Shown: positions 44,723 through 52,979 of the stretch, one piece after another
How positions within the stretch are numbered: the first letter of the stretch is position 1
Layout: each line of letters opens with the position of its first letter
NCBI RefSeq assembly: GCF_920984665.1
Contig: NZ_CAKLBP010000007.1
Span: 266,077-330,076, forward strand
DNA from: Pedobacter sp. Leaf170
GTDB taxonomy: Bacteria; Bacteroidota; Bacteroidia; Sphingobacteriales; Sphingobacteriaceae
Length of the DNA: 64,000 nucleotides
Direction of reading: 5' to 3'
Made by a program: the position numbers and the translations under genes
The notes under the pieces: model-generated
What the model was told of the DNA's origin: nothing
Databases searched by the model: none
Seen by the model: only the letters and a program-made list of their open reading frames with translations

Positions 44723-44754
44723 AAAAGTCCTGAAATTGAACGTTCAGGACTTTT
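44723..44754. terminator. Bidirectional intrinsic terminator
   Basis: AAAAGTCCTGAA (44723-44734) and TTCAGGACTTTT (44743-44754) with an 8-base loop, between the convergent transaldolase and S9 peptidase genes. Confidence 0.9.
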
Positions 44755-44771
44755 TCTTGTTATAACCATAC

Positions 44772-46673
44772 TTATTTTTTCGGATACAAATATTTCTGCA
44801 AGAATGCCAAAGTTTTATTATCTGTAGCTATCAGGTTTTCTTTTTTAACAAAACCATGTCCTTCATCCGGGAATAAAACATATTCTACAGGAATACCATT
44901 TTTCTCTACACCTGCTACAATTTCATCGCTTTCTGCCTTTAAAACACGAACATCGTTAACACCTTGAAAAACAATTAATGGTTTTTTAATTTTTTGATAA
45001 TTAAATACAGGTGAAATTGTTTTCAAACGAACACTGTCTGCCGTGTTCGGATCACCTAATTCATCGTATAAAGCTTTTTTAAAAGCCTCCCAATATGGCG
45101 GAATACTTTTTAAAGTACGCAACCAGTTAGCAACGCCAAATAAATCTACACCAACTTTAAACTCATTGGGATGAATAGTTAGCGCATTAAGAACGATATT
45201 TCCACCATAGCTTCCACCCATTATTCCAATCGAAGCAGTGTCGATATAATTTTGTTCCGCAAGCCATTTTTTACCCCAGATAAAATCTTTCAAATCTCCA
45301 TTACCATGATCTTTATTATCCAATTTATAGAAAGCTTTGCCATAACCACTGCTACCGCGATTGTTAACAAGTAAAACAGCATAACCATGATTAACCAAAA
45401 ACTGAATCGAATTGCTAAAACCTACCCTACTTTGTCCACCCGGACCACCATGGGCATAAACCAAAGCCGGAACTTTATGATTTTCTTCAGCATTTAATGG
45501 CTTGTAATAAATTGCCGGAATTTCTTTGCCATCGAAGGATTTAAAACGTACAACCTCTGCCTTAACCAAATCTTGCTCATCAATATTTTTATTTAGTGTT
45601 TTTGTAAGCTGTTTTAATGATTTTGATTCGGTATTGTATAGGTATAAATTTGAAGGACTTGTACTGCTGCCAACGGTGAGCAAAATATTTTTTTCACTGT
45701 CAGAATAAATTAAATCCAATACATCACCATCCTCAATTTTAGGAAAGTCGATTGTTTTATTGGAGGCATGGTCAAAAAGCAAAACCTTGTTTTTACCATC
45801 TTCATTGATGAATACAGTATGATATTTGCCGTTTTTACTTAGATAAAACCCGTCAACATCCCAATCTGTGGAGTATAACTTTGTTCTTTTATTATTAGCC
45901 AAATCATACTTCACCACATAAGTATAATCGCTAGAATCGTTAGTTAAATAGTAAAAAGATGCATCATCTTTTTCAAATCCTTGCGCTCTCCATGTTGATT
46001 CGGAATTGTTACTTATTGACGTTTTCTTCTTTGTTGCTAAATCCAATAGGTAAAGCTCATTCTTGTCTGTAGTGATGGTTTTAGTTAAGGCAATATATTT
46101 TTCGTTATTGCTGATGGAGCCAGGTTCATCACCTGTTTCATTTTGATAAATCATTGTTGGTTTCCAATCGGCTATGCTAATTTTCCATAAATCAAAGAAT
46201 TTCTTATCGCGTTTATTGCTTAATATATAGATGTTGGTTTTATCACTATTCCAGCCGAAAAAAGAGTTACTGCTTCCTGCCCATGGCGTTATATCTTTAA
46301 CTATAGAATCCGTTTTAGACGCTACAAAAATGTGACTATTTTCATCGCCGCCCTTATCAGAAGAATAAAAAAAATGCTTGCCATCAGGCAGATAATCAAT
46401 CGCAAAATTAGATTCCTTTGTGGATTTTGTAAGTACCTTCGCAGATGTATCCGTCAGGTTTATTTCCTGTACATTAAAAATCCCTGAAGCGTTATTGCTT
46501 ACTAAAATGCTCGAATCGTTTACACTGATTCCGGCACCTTCTATGGCAATATTATTGCGAAGTTGTTCGCTTGAATATTCTTTTGGAGTTCTGACTGATT
46601 TTTCTGGATTGTTACAAGAAATTACACCAATTGCCAAAAACAAGGTGTATAGAATTGTTTTTTGTTGATACAT
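44772..46673 (-). CDS. S9-family (prolyl oligopeptidase) lipoprotein peptidase
   Basis: 633 residues from the ATG at 46673 (MYQQKTILYTLFLAIGVISC), with the lipidation Cys at residue 20; the ATG at 46733 adds a non-signal leader. The first 370 residues form a beta-propeller (IAFDYLPDGKHFFYSSDKGGDENSH-type repeats) and the last 260 an alpha/beta hydrolase domain. The triad is Ser488 in MGGSYGGN, Asp in GVNDVRVLKAESDE and His in DEGHGFVKKEN. It probably cleaves peptides at the periplasmic face or cell surface. Confidence 0.93.
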   Translation of the reverse strand: MYQQKTILYTLFLAIGVISCNNPEKSVRTPKEYSSEQLRNNIAIEGAGISVNDSSILVSNNASGIFNVQEINLTDTSAKVLTKSTKESNFAIDYLPDGKHFFYSSDKGGDENSHIFVASKTDSIVKDITPWAGSSNSFFGWNSDKTNIYILSNKRDKKFFDLWKISIADWKPTMIYQNETGDEPGSISNNEKYIALTKTITTDKNELYLLDLATKKKTSISNNSESTWRAQGFEKDDASFYYLTNDSSDYTYVVKYDLANNKRTKLYSTDWDVDGFYLSKNGKYHTVFINEDGKNKVLLFDHASNKTIDFPKIEDGDVLDLIYSDSEKNILLTVGSSTSPSNLYLYNTESKSLKQLTKTLNKNIDEQDLVKAEVVRFKSFDGKEIPAIYYKPLNAEENHKVPALVYAHGGPGGQSRVGFSNSIQFLVNHGYAVLLVNNRGSSGYGKAFYKLDNKDHGNGDLKDFIWGKKWLAEQNYIDTASIGIMGGSYGGNIVLNALTIHPNEFKVGVDLFGVANWLRTLKSIPPYWEAFKKALYDELGDPNTADSVRLKTISPVFNYQKIKKPLIVFQGVNDVRVLKAESDEIVAGVEKNGIPVEYVLFPDEGHGFVKKENLIATDNKTLAFLQKYLYPKK

Positions 46674-46745
46674 AAGAGGTTTAATTAGGGTAAAACAATC
46701 CTCTAACTTACTCAAAATGAACCAATAAAACAAAAATCTGAAAAA

Positions 46746-47240
46746 CTAACTGTTTAGAACAGCTTTTATCTTTTCATAATTTATTTGCTCATCCGGCTCG
46801 ATTAAAATCCCTTTTACTCCTGCCCCATTAGCCGCTTCAACATCGCGGGGTTTATCACCAATCATTACAGATAAAGCCGGATCGATATCGTACATATCTA
46901 TTGCATCTAAAATCATTCCTGATTTAGGTTTACGACATTTACATTCGCCACCAACAGTTGGGTGGTGCGGACAATAATAAAAGCCAGCAATATCAGCACC
47001 TTTAGCTACAAAAGCATTTCTAAGCATTTGATGCATAATTGCCAATTCCTGCTCCGAATAACGTTTTAAAGCAATGCCGCCCTGGTTAGTAATCACAATC
47101 AGCAAATAACCTTCATCGTAAAATCTCTTTAAAACGGGAATTTGATAATCCAGAATTTTGAAATCCTCCACTCGGCAGATGTAATCGTATATTTCGTGAT
47201 TTAGAACACCATCACGGTCTAAAAAAATGGCTTTATTCAT
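46746..47240 (-). CDS. gmhB: D-glycero-D-manno-heptose-1,7-bisphosphate phosphatase (HAD-IIIA)
   Basis: 164 residues. HAD motifs: the nucleophile pair in IFLDRDGVLN, Thr/Ser in VITNQGG, the Lys in CRKPKSGM and Asp pair in MIGDKPRDVEAA. The Zn ligands of the GmhB branch are visible as CPHHPTVGGECKCRKP. The enzyme removes the 7-phosphate in the pathway to ADP-heptose of lipopolysaccharide; the HisB-N branch has a different context. Its stop lies 72 bases before the lipoprotein ATG. Alone in its orientation run. Confidence 0.9.
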   Translation of the reverse strand: MNKAIFLDRDGVLNHEIYDYICRVEDFKILDYQIPVLKRFYDEGYLLIVITNQGGIALKRYSEQELAIMHQMLRNAFVAKGADIAGFYYCPHHPTVGGECKCRKPKSGMILDAIDMYDIDPALSVMIGDKPRDVEAANGAGVKGILIEPDEQINYEKIKAVLNS

Positions 47241-47340
47241 TCGGAATTGATTTATTGTAATTTGCTGGCAAAATAAGCGAAAATAACTCGGATAAGAAAG
47301 ATCTGCTTAATGTCTTCCCAGATGAGATTGCTTCAAACGA

Positions 47341-47557
47341 TGAAAAATCGGCTTCGCAATGACGGTAAGTTATATGTCATGCCAGCAAACTGTATCATCT
47401 TGCTTGTATAGAAATATCTAACTCACCGTCATTCTGAACCTGGTCGAAGAAGCTCTTTAAAATGATGAAAAATCGGCAAAGCAATAACGGCAATGTTTGT
47501 CATGCTGATCTTCTCGAAATACTTCGCTCAATGTCATTCCGAGCGTAGTCGAAGCAC
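47341..47557. repeat. REP-like repeat cluster between gmhB and the sugar transporter
   Basis: At least five degenerate elements: GATGAAAAATCGG at 47339 and again at 47463, CCGTCATTCTGAACCTGGTCGAAG at 47427, TGTCATGCTGATCTTCTCGAA at 47498 and TGTCATTCCGAGCGTAGTCGAAG at 47530. They are variants of the GTCATxCTGAGCTTGTCGAAG family. No gene is seen in 47241-47557. Confidence 0.65.
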
Positions 47558-48844
47558 CTACTTAATATTTAATCCAACCTTATGCCCCTTAACCGCAAAA
47601 TATAAAATGTACAAATAACAAGGCAATACCGTTACGAAATAAGCTAGCTGAAAGTCTAACCCTAATTCATCTTTAATAAAAGCATATAATAATGGCCAGA
47701 TTGCACCCCCAGCAATACCCATAACCATAATTGCAGAACCGGTTTTTGTAAATTTACCCAAGTGACTGATGCCTAGCGGAAAAATTGCAGGCCACATTAA
47801 CGAATTAGCCAGCCCCAACAATGCAATAAAAATAATAGATACATAACCTGATGTTAAATAGGCAATTAGGGTAAAAATTAAACCTAAAATTGCACAAATT
47901 CGCAAAGCGAATTGCTGAGAAATATATTTGGGAATAGCAATAATACCAATGATGTAGCCCAGTAACATACCACCCAACGTAAGCGATGTGAAATATTTAC
48001 TCACATCTGCACTGATACCTAAAGCCTTACCATAAACGCCAATAATATCGCCGGCCATGACTTCTGCCGCAACATAAACGAAAATACAAAAGGCACCTAA
48101 AAACAAATGCGGAAACTGAAATATGCTTTTGTGCTTAACCACTCCGCCACCATCTTCGGCCACTACATCCTCTTCAACATGTACCTCGGGTAAATCGGTA
48201 AATTTGATAAGCAACGCGAATAAAGAAAATAATATTGCCAATACAATGTAAGGCATATTTACCCTGCCTAAAACATCATTCAATAATTGTTCTTTAGCTA
48301 AACCAGTGGCAACTTCAATCTTCTTTTCGATAGCTGAAGCATTTTTTAAGAACAAGGTTCCCATGATGAATGGCACAATAATTCCGGCAAATTTATTACA
48401 GATACCGGCAATACTTATCCGCTTTGCGGCACTTTCTATTGGACCGATAATGGTTAAGTAGGGATTAGATGCTGTTTGCAATAATGCCAATGCTGCACCT
48501 TGAACAAAAATTCCGGTTAAGAATAGTCCGAAGGTTCTGCTTTGTGCCGCCGGAATAAATATTAAAGAACCAAGCGCCAAAACAACTAAGCCTAAAATAA
48601 TGCCGTTTTTAAATCCTACCTTTTTTAATATCCATGATGATGGAAGGGCAAGAAAAAAATATGCCATGTAAGAAGCAAAGGTGACTAAAAAGGCTTGAAT
48701 ATCTGATAACCCAAAGGAAAGTTTGAAAAATGGTATAAGCGTTCCATTTGCCCAGGTTACAAATCCGAAGATAAAGAACAAGGCACAAATAACAACTAAG
48801 GGCTTCGGACCTCTATTTTGTGCGGAGCTTGAAATATTTGACAT
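47558..48844 (-). CDS. FucP/GlcP-type sugar MFS transporter
   Basis: 428 residues from the ATG at 48844 (MSNISSSAQNRGPK). Twelve hydrophobic segments. FGFVTWANGTLIPFFKLSFGLSDIQAFLVTFASYMAYFF and ALALLQTASNPYLTIIGP are shared with the fucose/glucose:H+ symporters of Bacteroidota. Substrate is a sugar, exact one unknown. It lies next to a repeat-filled gap and is probably monocistronic. The 530 bases upstream, up to tRNA-Lys, hold a hairpin near 49196-49210 and the tRNA promoter but no gene. Confidence 0.9.
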   Translation of the reverse strand: MSNISSSAQNRGPKPLVVICALFFIFGFVTWANGTLIPFFKLSFGLSDIQAFLVTFASYMAYFFLALPSSWILKKVGFKNGIILGLVVLALGSLIFIPAAQSRTFGLFLTGIFVQGAALALLQTASNPYLTIIGPIESAAKRISIAGICNKFAGIIVPFIMGTLFLKNASAIEKKIEVATGLAKEQLLNDVLGRVNMPYIVLAILFSLFALLIKFTDLPEVHVEEDVVAEDGGGVVKHKSIFQFPHLFLGAFCIFVYVAAEVMAGDIIGVYGKALGISADVSKYFTSLTLGGMLLGYIIGIIAIPKYISQQFALRICAILGLIFTLIAYLTSGYVSIIFIALLGLANSLMWPAIFPLGISHLGKFTKTGSAIMVMGIAGGAIWPLLYAFIKDELGLDFQLAYFVTVLPCYLYILYFAVKGHKVGLNIK

Positions 48845-49299
48845 AAAAATATAGTTTGGTTGAGTTGATTTTGCCAAACTAAGAAATTATTCCAGCATTT
48901 TTTACATCAAACGTTTGCGTGATTTAATATTCATAAGAAAATATAAAATAATGACAGAAAATTTTTGCCAATTAGATTAAATGACGTATAAATCCGTACA
49001 AATTAAAGACACATACAAGCATATTTAACCTTAAGATGAACAATTAAACTCACATTTAAATTTACTACGCCATTTTGAGGCATCATTAATTAATTTTATT
49101 CAAAATACATGCTTCTTAAGTCTTTATAATATAAATTTATGTGAAAGCAGTAGAATATTGATAATCATTATTAAGCATGGAAGGCGATTTCATTTAGCGC
49201 AATATGCGCTCTCTAAAACCATGTTTCACGCTCATTTCATGCAATGAACATTTAATCTTTCTATAAATCAATATAGTTAGCACATTTAAATAATTTTTA

Positions 49300-49331
49300 T
49301 TTGCATGAAATAGTGAAGAACCCTATATTTG
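49300..49331 (+). promoter_or_regulatory. Bacteroidota promoter of tRNA-Lys
   Basis: TTTG at 49300-49303, a 20-base spacer and TATATTTG at 49324-49331, 43 bases before the tRNA. Confidence 0.78.
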
Positions 49332-49374
49332 CACCACTTTAAAACAAAGGGCTTAGGTCAATTAAATTAAAGTA

Positions 49375-49447
49375 GATTCCGTAGCTCAGCTGGTAGAGCA
49401 TTACACTTTTAATGTAGTGGTCCTGGGTTCGAATCCCAGCGGGATCA
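49375..49447 (+). tRNA. tRNA-Lys (anticodon TTT)
   Basis: A complete 73-base cloverleaf without encoded CCA: acceptor GATTCCG/CGGGATC (one T-G pair), D arm GCTC...GAGC, anticodon stem TTACA/TGTAG with loop CTTTTAA, T arm CTGGG TTCGAAT CCCAG. It decodes AAA/AAG as lysine. A promoter lies upstream, and a terminator 25 bases downstream. Its 3' end is the likely attachment site of the island that begins here, as the tyrosine integrase follows 247 bases later. Confidence 0.97.
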
Positions 49448-49471
49448 CAGAAGATAGTATCAAAACTACGT

Positions 49472-49507
49472 AAAAGCTTGCAAATCAAATGATTGCAAGC
49501 TTTTTTG
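49472..49507 (+). terminator. Intrinsic terminator after tRNA-Lys
   Basis: AAAAGCTTGCAA (49472-49483) and TTGCAAGCTTTT (49493-49504), exact 12-bp stem, followed by T. Confidence 0.9.
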
Positions 49508-49525
49508 TTTTGGTGGAAAAACTAA

Positions 49526-49600
49526 ATTACTCACCGATTCTCATATTAAAAGTGTGTAATTCGGTGAGTAATTTCGGTATTAAAATAACTCACCGAATTA
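49526..49600. repeat. Three alternating ACTCACCGA motifs next to tRNA-Lys
   Basis: ATTACTCACCGATT at 49526-49539, the inverse AATTCGGTGAGTAATT at 49558-49573 and TAACTCACCGAATTA at 49586-49600. A 9-base core in alternating orientation, in the 247-base stretch between tRNA-Lys and the integrase gene, where an attL with integrase arm sites would lie. Confidence 0.6.
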
Positions 49601-49693
49601 TTTATAACCACTTGTTTAACAAGACATTCGACTATCGAACGTCTTGACGTTTTCAGACTGCAAGGCTAATTTTGTTGACCTTAATTCAGTTAT

Positions 49694-50905
49694 ATGAAAA
49701 CTAATTTTAGCCTGCTTTTTTATCTTAAAAAGCAGAAAAACTATCGTGGCGGCCATGTGCCAGTTTATTTACGAATAACTGTTGGCGGAAAAAGGGCAGA
49801 AATGACCAGCGGGCTTGAGTGCGATCCTGAAAAGTGGAATGCCAAATCAGGCAGACAGGATGGAAAAAAGGAAGATGTCAGAAGCTTTAATGCTCATCTG
49901 GACAATCTCCAGTCAATGATCAACCAGGTCTACAGGGATCTTTTTGATGCCGACGAAGTTATTTCAGCCGAAGGCATTAAGTGCAGATTTATCGGGCGGG
50001 AAGTCCGGAAGCATACCTTGATGGAAGGCATCAAAGTTCATAACGAAAAAATGGAGGCTTTGGTAGGAAAGGAATATGCTATTGGTACCTTGAAGCGCTT
50101 TCAAGTTTTGGAAAGGCATCTTGTCGCTTTCATGAATGAAAAATACAAGATAACAGACATCAACATCAAAAATATCAACCATGCGTTTATACGCGATTTT
50201 GATTTTTTCCTGAGGTCAGTAAACGGTTGTGCCAACAATACCACAGTAAGGTATCTGAAAAGCCTTGGTAAAATCCTTCGCATTTCATTGAGCTTAAAAT
50301 GGATTGACAGCGATCCAATGTTTGGCTACAAACTAAAGAGTAAAAATGTAGAGCGTTCATTTCTTACAGAGGATGAACTAACTAGAATTTCAGAAAAGCA
50401 GTTCTTAACCGAGCGGCTAAGTCAGGTACGAGATGTTTTTATTTTCTGCTGTTTTACCGGACTTGCGTATTCCGACATAGAAAAACTGAGCCTATCGAAT
50501 ATTAAAACAGGTGTAGATGGCAAAAAATGGGTTTTCACAAACAGAACCAAAACAGGAACCCGATCTGCTATTCCCCTATTACCTCCGGCAATCGCAATAC
50601 TGGAAAGATATAGCGACCATCCATATTGCATCACAAAAGACAGGGCATTACCAGTTTCGAGCAATCAGAAGCTAAACGAATACCTCAAGGAAATTGCCGC
50701 AGTTTGTGAAATTGACAAACCTTTAAGCTCACATATTGCCAGACATACCTTTGCAACAACCATAACCCTACTCAATGGCGTTCCCATGGAAAGCGTATCC
50801 AAAATGCTGGGGCATACCAATATCAGGACTACCCAGATATATGCAAAGGTCTTGGATATCAAGGTAAGTGCAGATATGGCGATTCTAAATGATAAATATA
50901 ATTAG
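49694..50905 (+). CDS. Tyrosine recombinase / integrase
   Basis: 403 residues in the Bacteroidota ICE/CTn integrase layout: an N-terminal Arm domain (about 1-95), a SAM-like core-binding domain (about 105-205) and the catalytic domain. Catalytic marks are HIARHTFAT (His-x-x-Arg), LGHTNIRTTQIYAKV (His and the nucleophile Tyr). In place of the first Arg of the family the segment reads TGLAYSDIEKLS; several CTn integrases also lack that Arg. It is oriented away from tRNA-Lys and probably catalyses insertion at that tRNA. Confidence 0.93.
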   Translation: MKTNFSLLFYLKKQKNYRGGHVPVYLRITVGGKRAEMTSGLECDPEKWNAKSGRQDGKKEDVRSFNAHLDNLQSMINQVYRDLFDADEVISAEGIKCRFIGREVRKHTLMEGIKVHNEKMEALVGKEYAIGTLKRFQVLERHLVAFMNEKYKITDINIKNINHAFIRDFDFFLRSVNGCANNTTVRYLKSLGKILRISLSLKWIDSDPMFGYKLKSKNVERSFLTEDELTRISEKQFLTERLSQVRDVFIFCCFTGLAYSDIEKLSLSNIKTGVDGKKWVFTNRTKTGTRSAIPLLPPAIAILERYSDHPYCITKDRALPVSSNQKLNEYLKEIAAVCEIDKPLSSHIARHTFATTITLLNGVPMESVSKMLGHTNIRTTQIYAKVLDIKVSADMAILNDKYN

Positions 50906-50973
50906 ATAAATAACCATCATTTGACAAATATTTAAAAATATTAGGCATTAACTTCTGTTTTGGTTAAGTTTGT

Positions 50974-51477
50974 ATGATGTTAAAGGAATTGAACAAAAGA
51001 GTAATCGTTGTGCACTGGAAGAGATTTGCCAGTACGGACATCGACGTGTTTTCAAGTCTGAAGGGATTTTGCGACAGCTACCCCGCTTATAACTATAATA
51101 CACTGAACAATTATCTTTCCAAAAAGAAGGTTCCATTCGAAAATGACGAAATCAAAATCGAAAGACAGCCACTGATACAAAAGGTCAGAAGACCCGACCT
51201 TCCAAAGGTATTGTTCTGGGACTTTGATTTTGACAAACTTGACTGGAACAGAAGTTATAGAACCGTTATGGAACGGGTGCTTGATAAAGGCGACCCTAAG
51301 GATTGGGAGGAGATGATCAGGTTTTATGGGAGAGAAAATGTGGTAAACGCCCTTAAAAACGACATTAGCTATCTTTCCGACATGACCATGGAAGCCGTTT
51401 GCGAATATTTTCAGTTGAGCAAAGAAAAACTCAGATGTTACACAAAGAAACAGTTAAACCAAGGACACTGGATCTAA
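50974..51477 (+). CDS. AbiEi-like antitoxin (DUF6922-type)
   Basis: 167 residues. The C-terminal 80 residues (LFWDFDFDKLDWNRSYRTVMERVLDKGDPKDWEEMIRFYG, then a short helical end) match the DUF6922-type proteins that stand before AbiEii toxins in Bacteroidota. The N-terminal part looks like a short wHTH. In the type IV AbiE system the antitoxin represses its own promoter. The toxin gene starts 43 bases inside its 3' end. No direct contact with the toxin is known for this class. Confidence 0.75.
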   Translation: MMLKELNKRVIVVHWKRFASTDIDVFSSLKGFCDSYPAYNYNTLNNYLSKKKVPFENDEIKIERQPLIQKVRRPDLPKVLFWDFDFDKLDWNRSYRTVMERVLDKGDPKDWEEMIRFYGRENVVNALKNDISYLSDMTMEAVCEYFQLSKEKLRCYTKKQLNQGHWI

Positions 51478-52139
51478 TCCAGACGTTGATGAAAGACCAT
51501 CAGCTCAATTCCTTTTACCTTGTAGGCGGTACCGCACTATCTTTGAGAATTGGGCATAGGGAATCCATAGACATTGACCTATTCAGCTCTTCGGATTTTG
51601 ATGGAAACGAACTAGCTGAACACTTACGAAATAAATATGGTGCAGACGTAAAACGTCACAAGGAAAATTATGCCAGCGGAAGTATTGGCGAAGTGGATTT
51701 TGATTTTATTTCGCACAAATATCCATCAATCAAACCAATCGAAAATATAGAGGGAATTAGGATGATGTCCAACCGGGACATATCGGCCATGAAAATCAAT
51801 GCAATCGTTAATAGCGGACAACGGATCAAGGATTTTATCGATATACACTATCTTCTAAAGGAATTACCATTGGATGAAATTATTGGTTTCTACTGCCGTA
51901 AATATCCAAATGTAGATCCTAACACCGCCAAATCGTCTTTAATGTACCATAACGATATCGATTTCAGCGTTCCAGTAAAATTGATGGATGGAAAGCTAAA
52001 ATGGCAGGATATTCAGGATAGTATAGTAAAAGCAGTACGGGAATATACCCGTATTCAGGAAATCAAAGAGTTGAACAATAAGTTGAAAGAAACAAGGAAC
52101 GACAATAAAAATGAACGAGGCAGTGGAATGGGTCGTTAG
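51435..52139 (+). CDS. AbiEii/AbiGii-family nucleotidyltransferase toxin
   Basis: About 234 residues from the ATG at 51435 (MLHKETVKPRTLDL), which puts the usual start in place; the ATG at 51399 is an alternative. The nucleotidyltransferase motif YLVGGTALSLRIGHRESIDIDLFSS, with the Gly-rich part and two Asp, is complete, followed by VDFDFIS, another acid. AbiEii toxins transfer nucleotides to tRNA or other acceptors and cause abortive infection. It overlaps its antitoxin gene by 43 bases. Confidence 0.87.
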   Translation: MLHKETVKPRTLDLIQTLMKDHQLNSFYLVGGTALSLRIGHRESIDIDLFSSSDFDGNELAEHLRNKYGADVKRHKENYASGSIGEVDFDFISHKYPSIKPIENIEGIRMMSNRDISAMKINAIVNSGQRIKDFIDIHYLLKELPLDEIIGFYCRKYPNVDPNTAKSSLMYHNDIDFSVPVKLMDGKLKWQDIQDSIVKAVREYTRIQEIKELNNKLKETRNDNKNERGSGMGR

Positions 52140-52308
52140 GTTAGAGAATGCACTAATCCAATCATTTCGGCAAACCACCGTCCTAAAAGCAATCGCATTT
52201 TCATTACAAGGCTCAGCAGGAAAAATACTTCGACAGCTTCACCATCGGCGAAGTATGTTTTCTAGCAAATCCTAAGGGCTTGTCGTTGGCACAAAGGGAT
52301 TCTTCAAA

Positions 52309-52331
52309 GGTTATCACAATTTGTGATAACC
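52309..52331. promoter_or_regulatory. 23-bp dyad, perfect 11-bp arms
   Basis: GGTTATCACAA at 52309-52319 and TTGTGATAACC at 52321-52331 around a single T. The strict symmetry fits a repressor operator or transcription pause. It lies in a 550-base stretch without a gene. Confidence 0.4.
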
Positions 52332-52429
52332 TGCCATCAATGTGACTATTAACTCATCCGAATATTTGAACCACTTAGGAATATGATTGCTGATAACACC
52401 TAAAGTCGTCTGGGTATAGAAAAGAAAAA

Positions 52430-52645
52430 GCTGAAAAACTATTGTTTTTTAATACCTGTTAGCGGTAAAGGAGCCACCTGTTTCTAAACGAAGGAGCATC
52501 GGGTTCAAATCGGATGAACTGTAGTACCTAGATGCGGAATCGCATTTCCTTATATACCATGGTGAAAAGCGTTGGGTAGTGATTGGGCTTTCACAGGCCG
52601 AAAATGCGGGAAGGCCAGCTCTCGCAATAGTAGATTAAAAATAAC
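52430..52645 (+). other. Gene-free stretch with structured-RNA features
   Basis: The 557 bases between the AbiEii and the 90-codon gene carry no ORF. This part has small hairpins (ATGCG-GAAT-CGCAT at 52532-52545) and GGCC/CTCTCG pairs near 52600-52625. From memory some strings recall parts of group II intron domain I, but no reverse transcriptase or domain V is present. It could be an intron remnant or an unrelated structured RNA. A 13-bp inverted repeat follows at 52652-52692. Confidence 0.2.
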
Positions 52646-52651
52646 TTAATG

Positions 52652-52692
52652 ATAACAGAAAGCAACTCCCTTATGATCATGCTCTCTGTTAT
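52652..52692 (-). terminator. Probable terminator, 13-bp imperfect hairpin
   Basis: ATAACAGAAAGCA (52652-52664) pairs with TGCTCTCTGTTAT (52680-52692), one mismatch, loop 15 bases. It lies four bases after the stop of the minus-strand 90-codon gene, but the T-tract is weak. Confidence 0.5.
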
Positions 52693-52696
52693 TTGT

Positions 52697-52969
52697 TCAT
52701 CTATTTTGTTTCTGCCTTGTTACTATAAAAGAAAAGTTCAGGAAGCTGATCATCTGGTTACAAAAGAAAAGCATATCAGTCATTTCCTCTCCTTCCGGAG
52801 ATTCAGCTTCCAAATGCACCCAGCCCTTGTAAAGTTCCCATAAATTTGCCCTTGCCTCATGCAATGGAAAATTAACGAAAAAATATTCCATCTCAGAATC
52901 CGCATTTTCGATTTCTTCTTCTGTAAGCCCTGAAGGTTGATAATCGATTAGTTTTTTAATCTCTTCCAT
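52697..52969 (-). CDS. 90-residue acidic protein, third gene of an unrecognised operon
   Basis: From the ATG at 52969 (MEEIKKLIDYQPSGLTEEE) it has 90 residues; an ATG at 53017 would overlap the upstream gene by 38 bases. It is acidic in the first half (EIENADSEMEYF) with a hydrophobic, aromatic later half (LWELYKGWVHLE, FFCNQMISFLNFSFIV). I see no known domain. It is read with the 442-codon and HEPN genes. Confidence 0.6.
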   Translation of the reverse strand: MEEIKKLIDYQPSGLTEEEIENADSEMEYFFVNFPLHEARANLWELYKGWVHLEAESPEGEEMTDMLFFCNQMISFLNFSFIVTRQKQNR

Positions 52970-52979
52970 GTCTGTGTTT

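Noticed and set aside
52490..52530. T-loop-like GGTTCAAATCGG string suggesting a tRNA
   Set aside because: No acceptor stem, D arm or anticodon arm can be folded around it.
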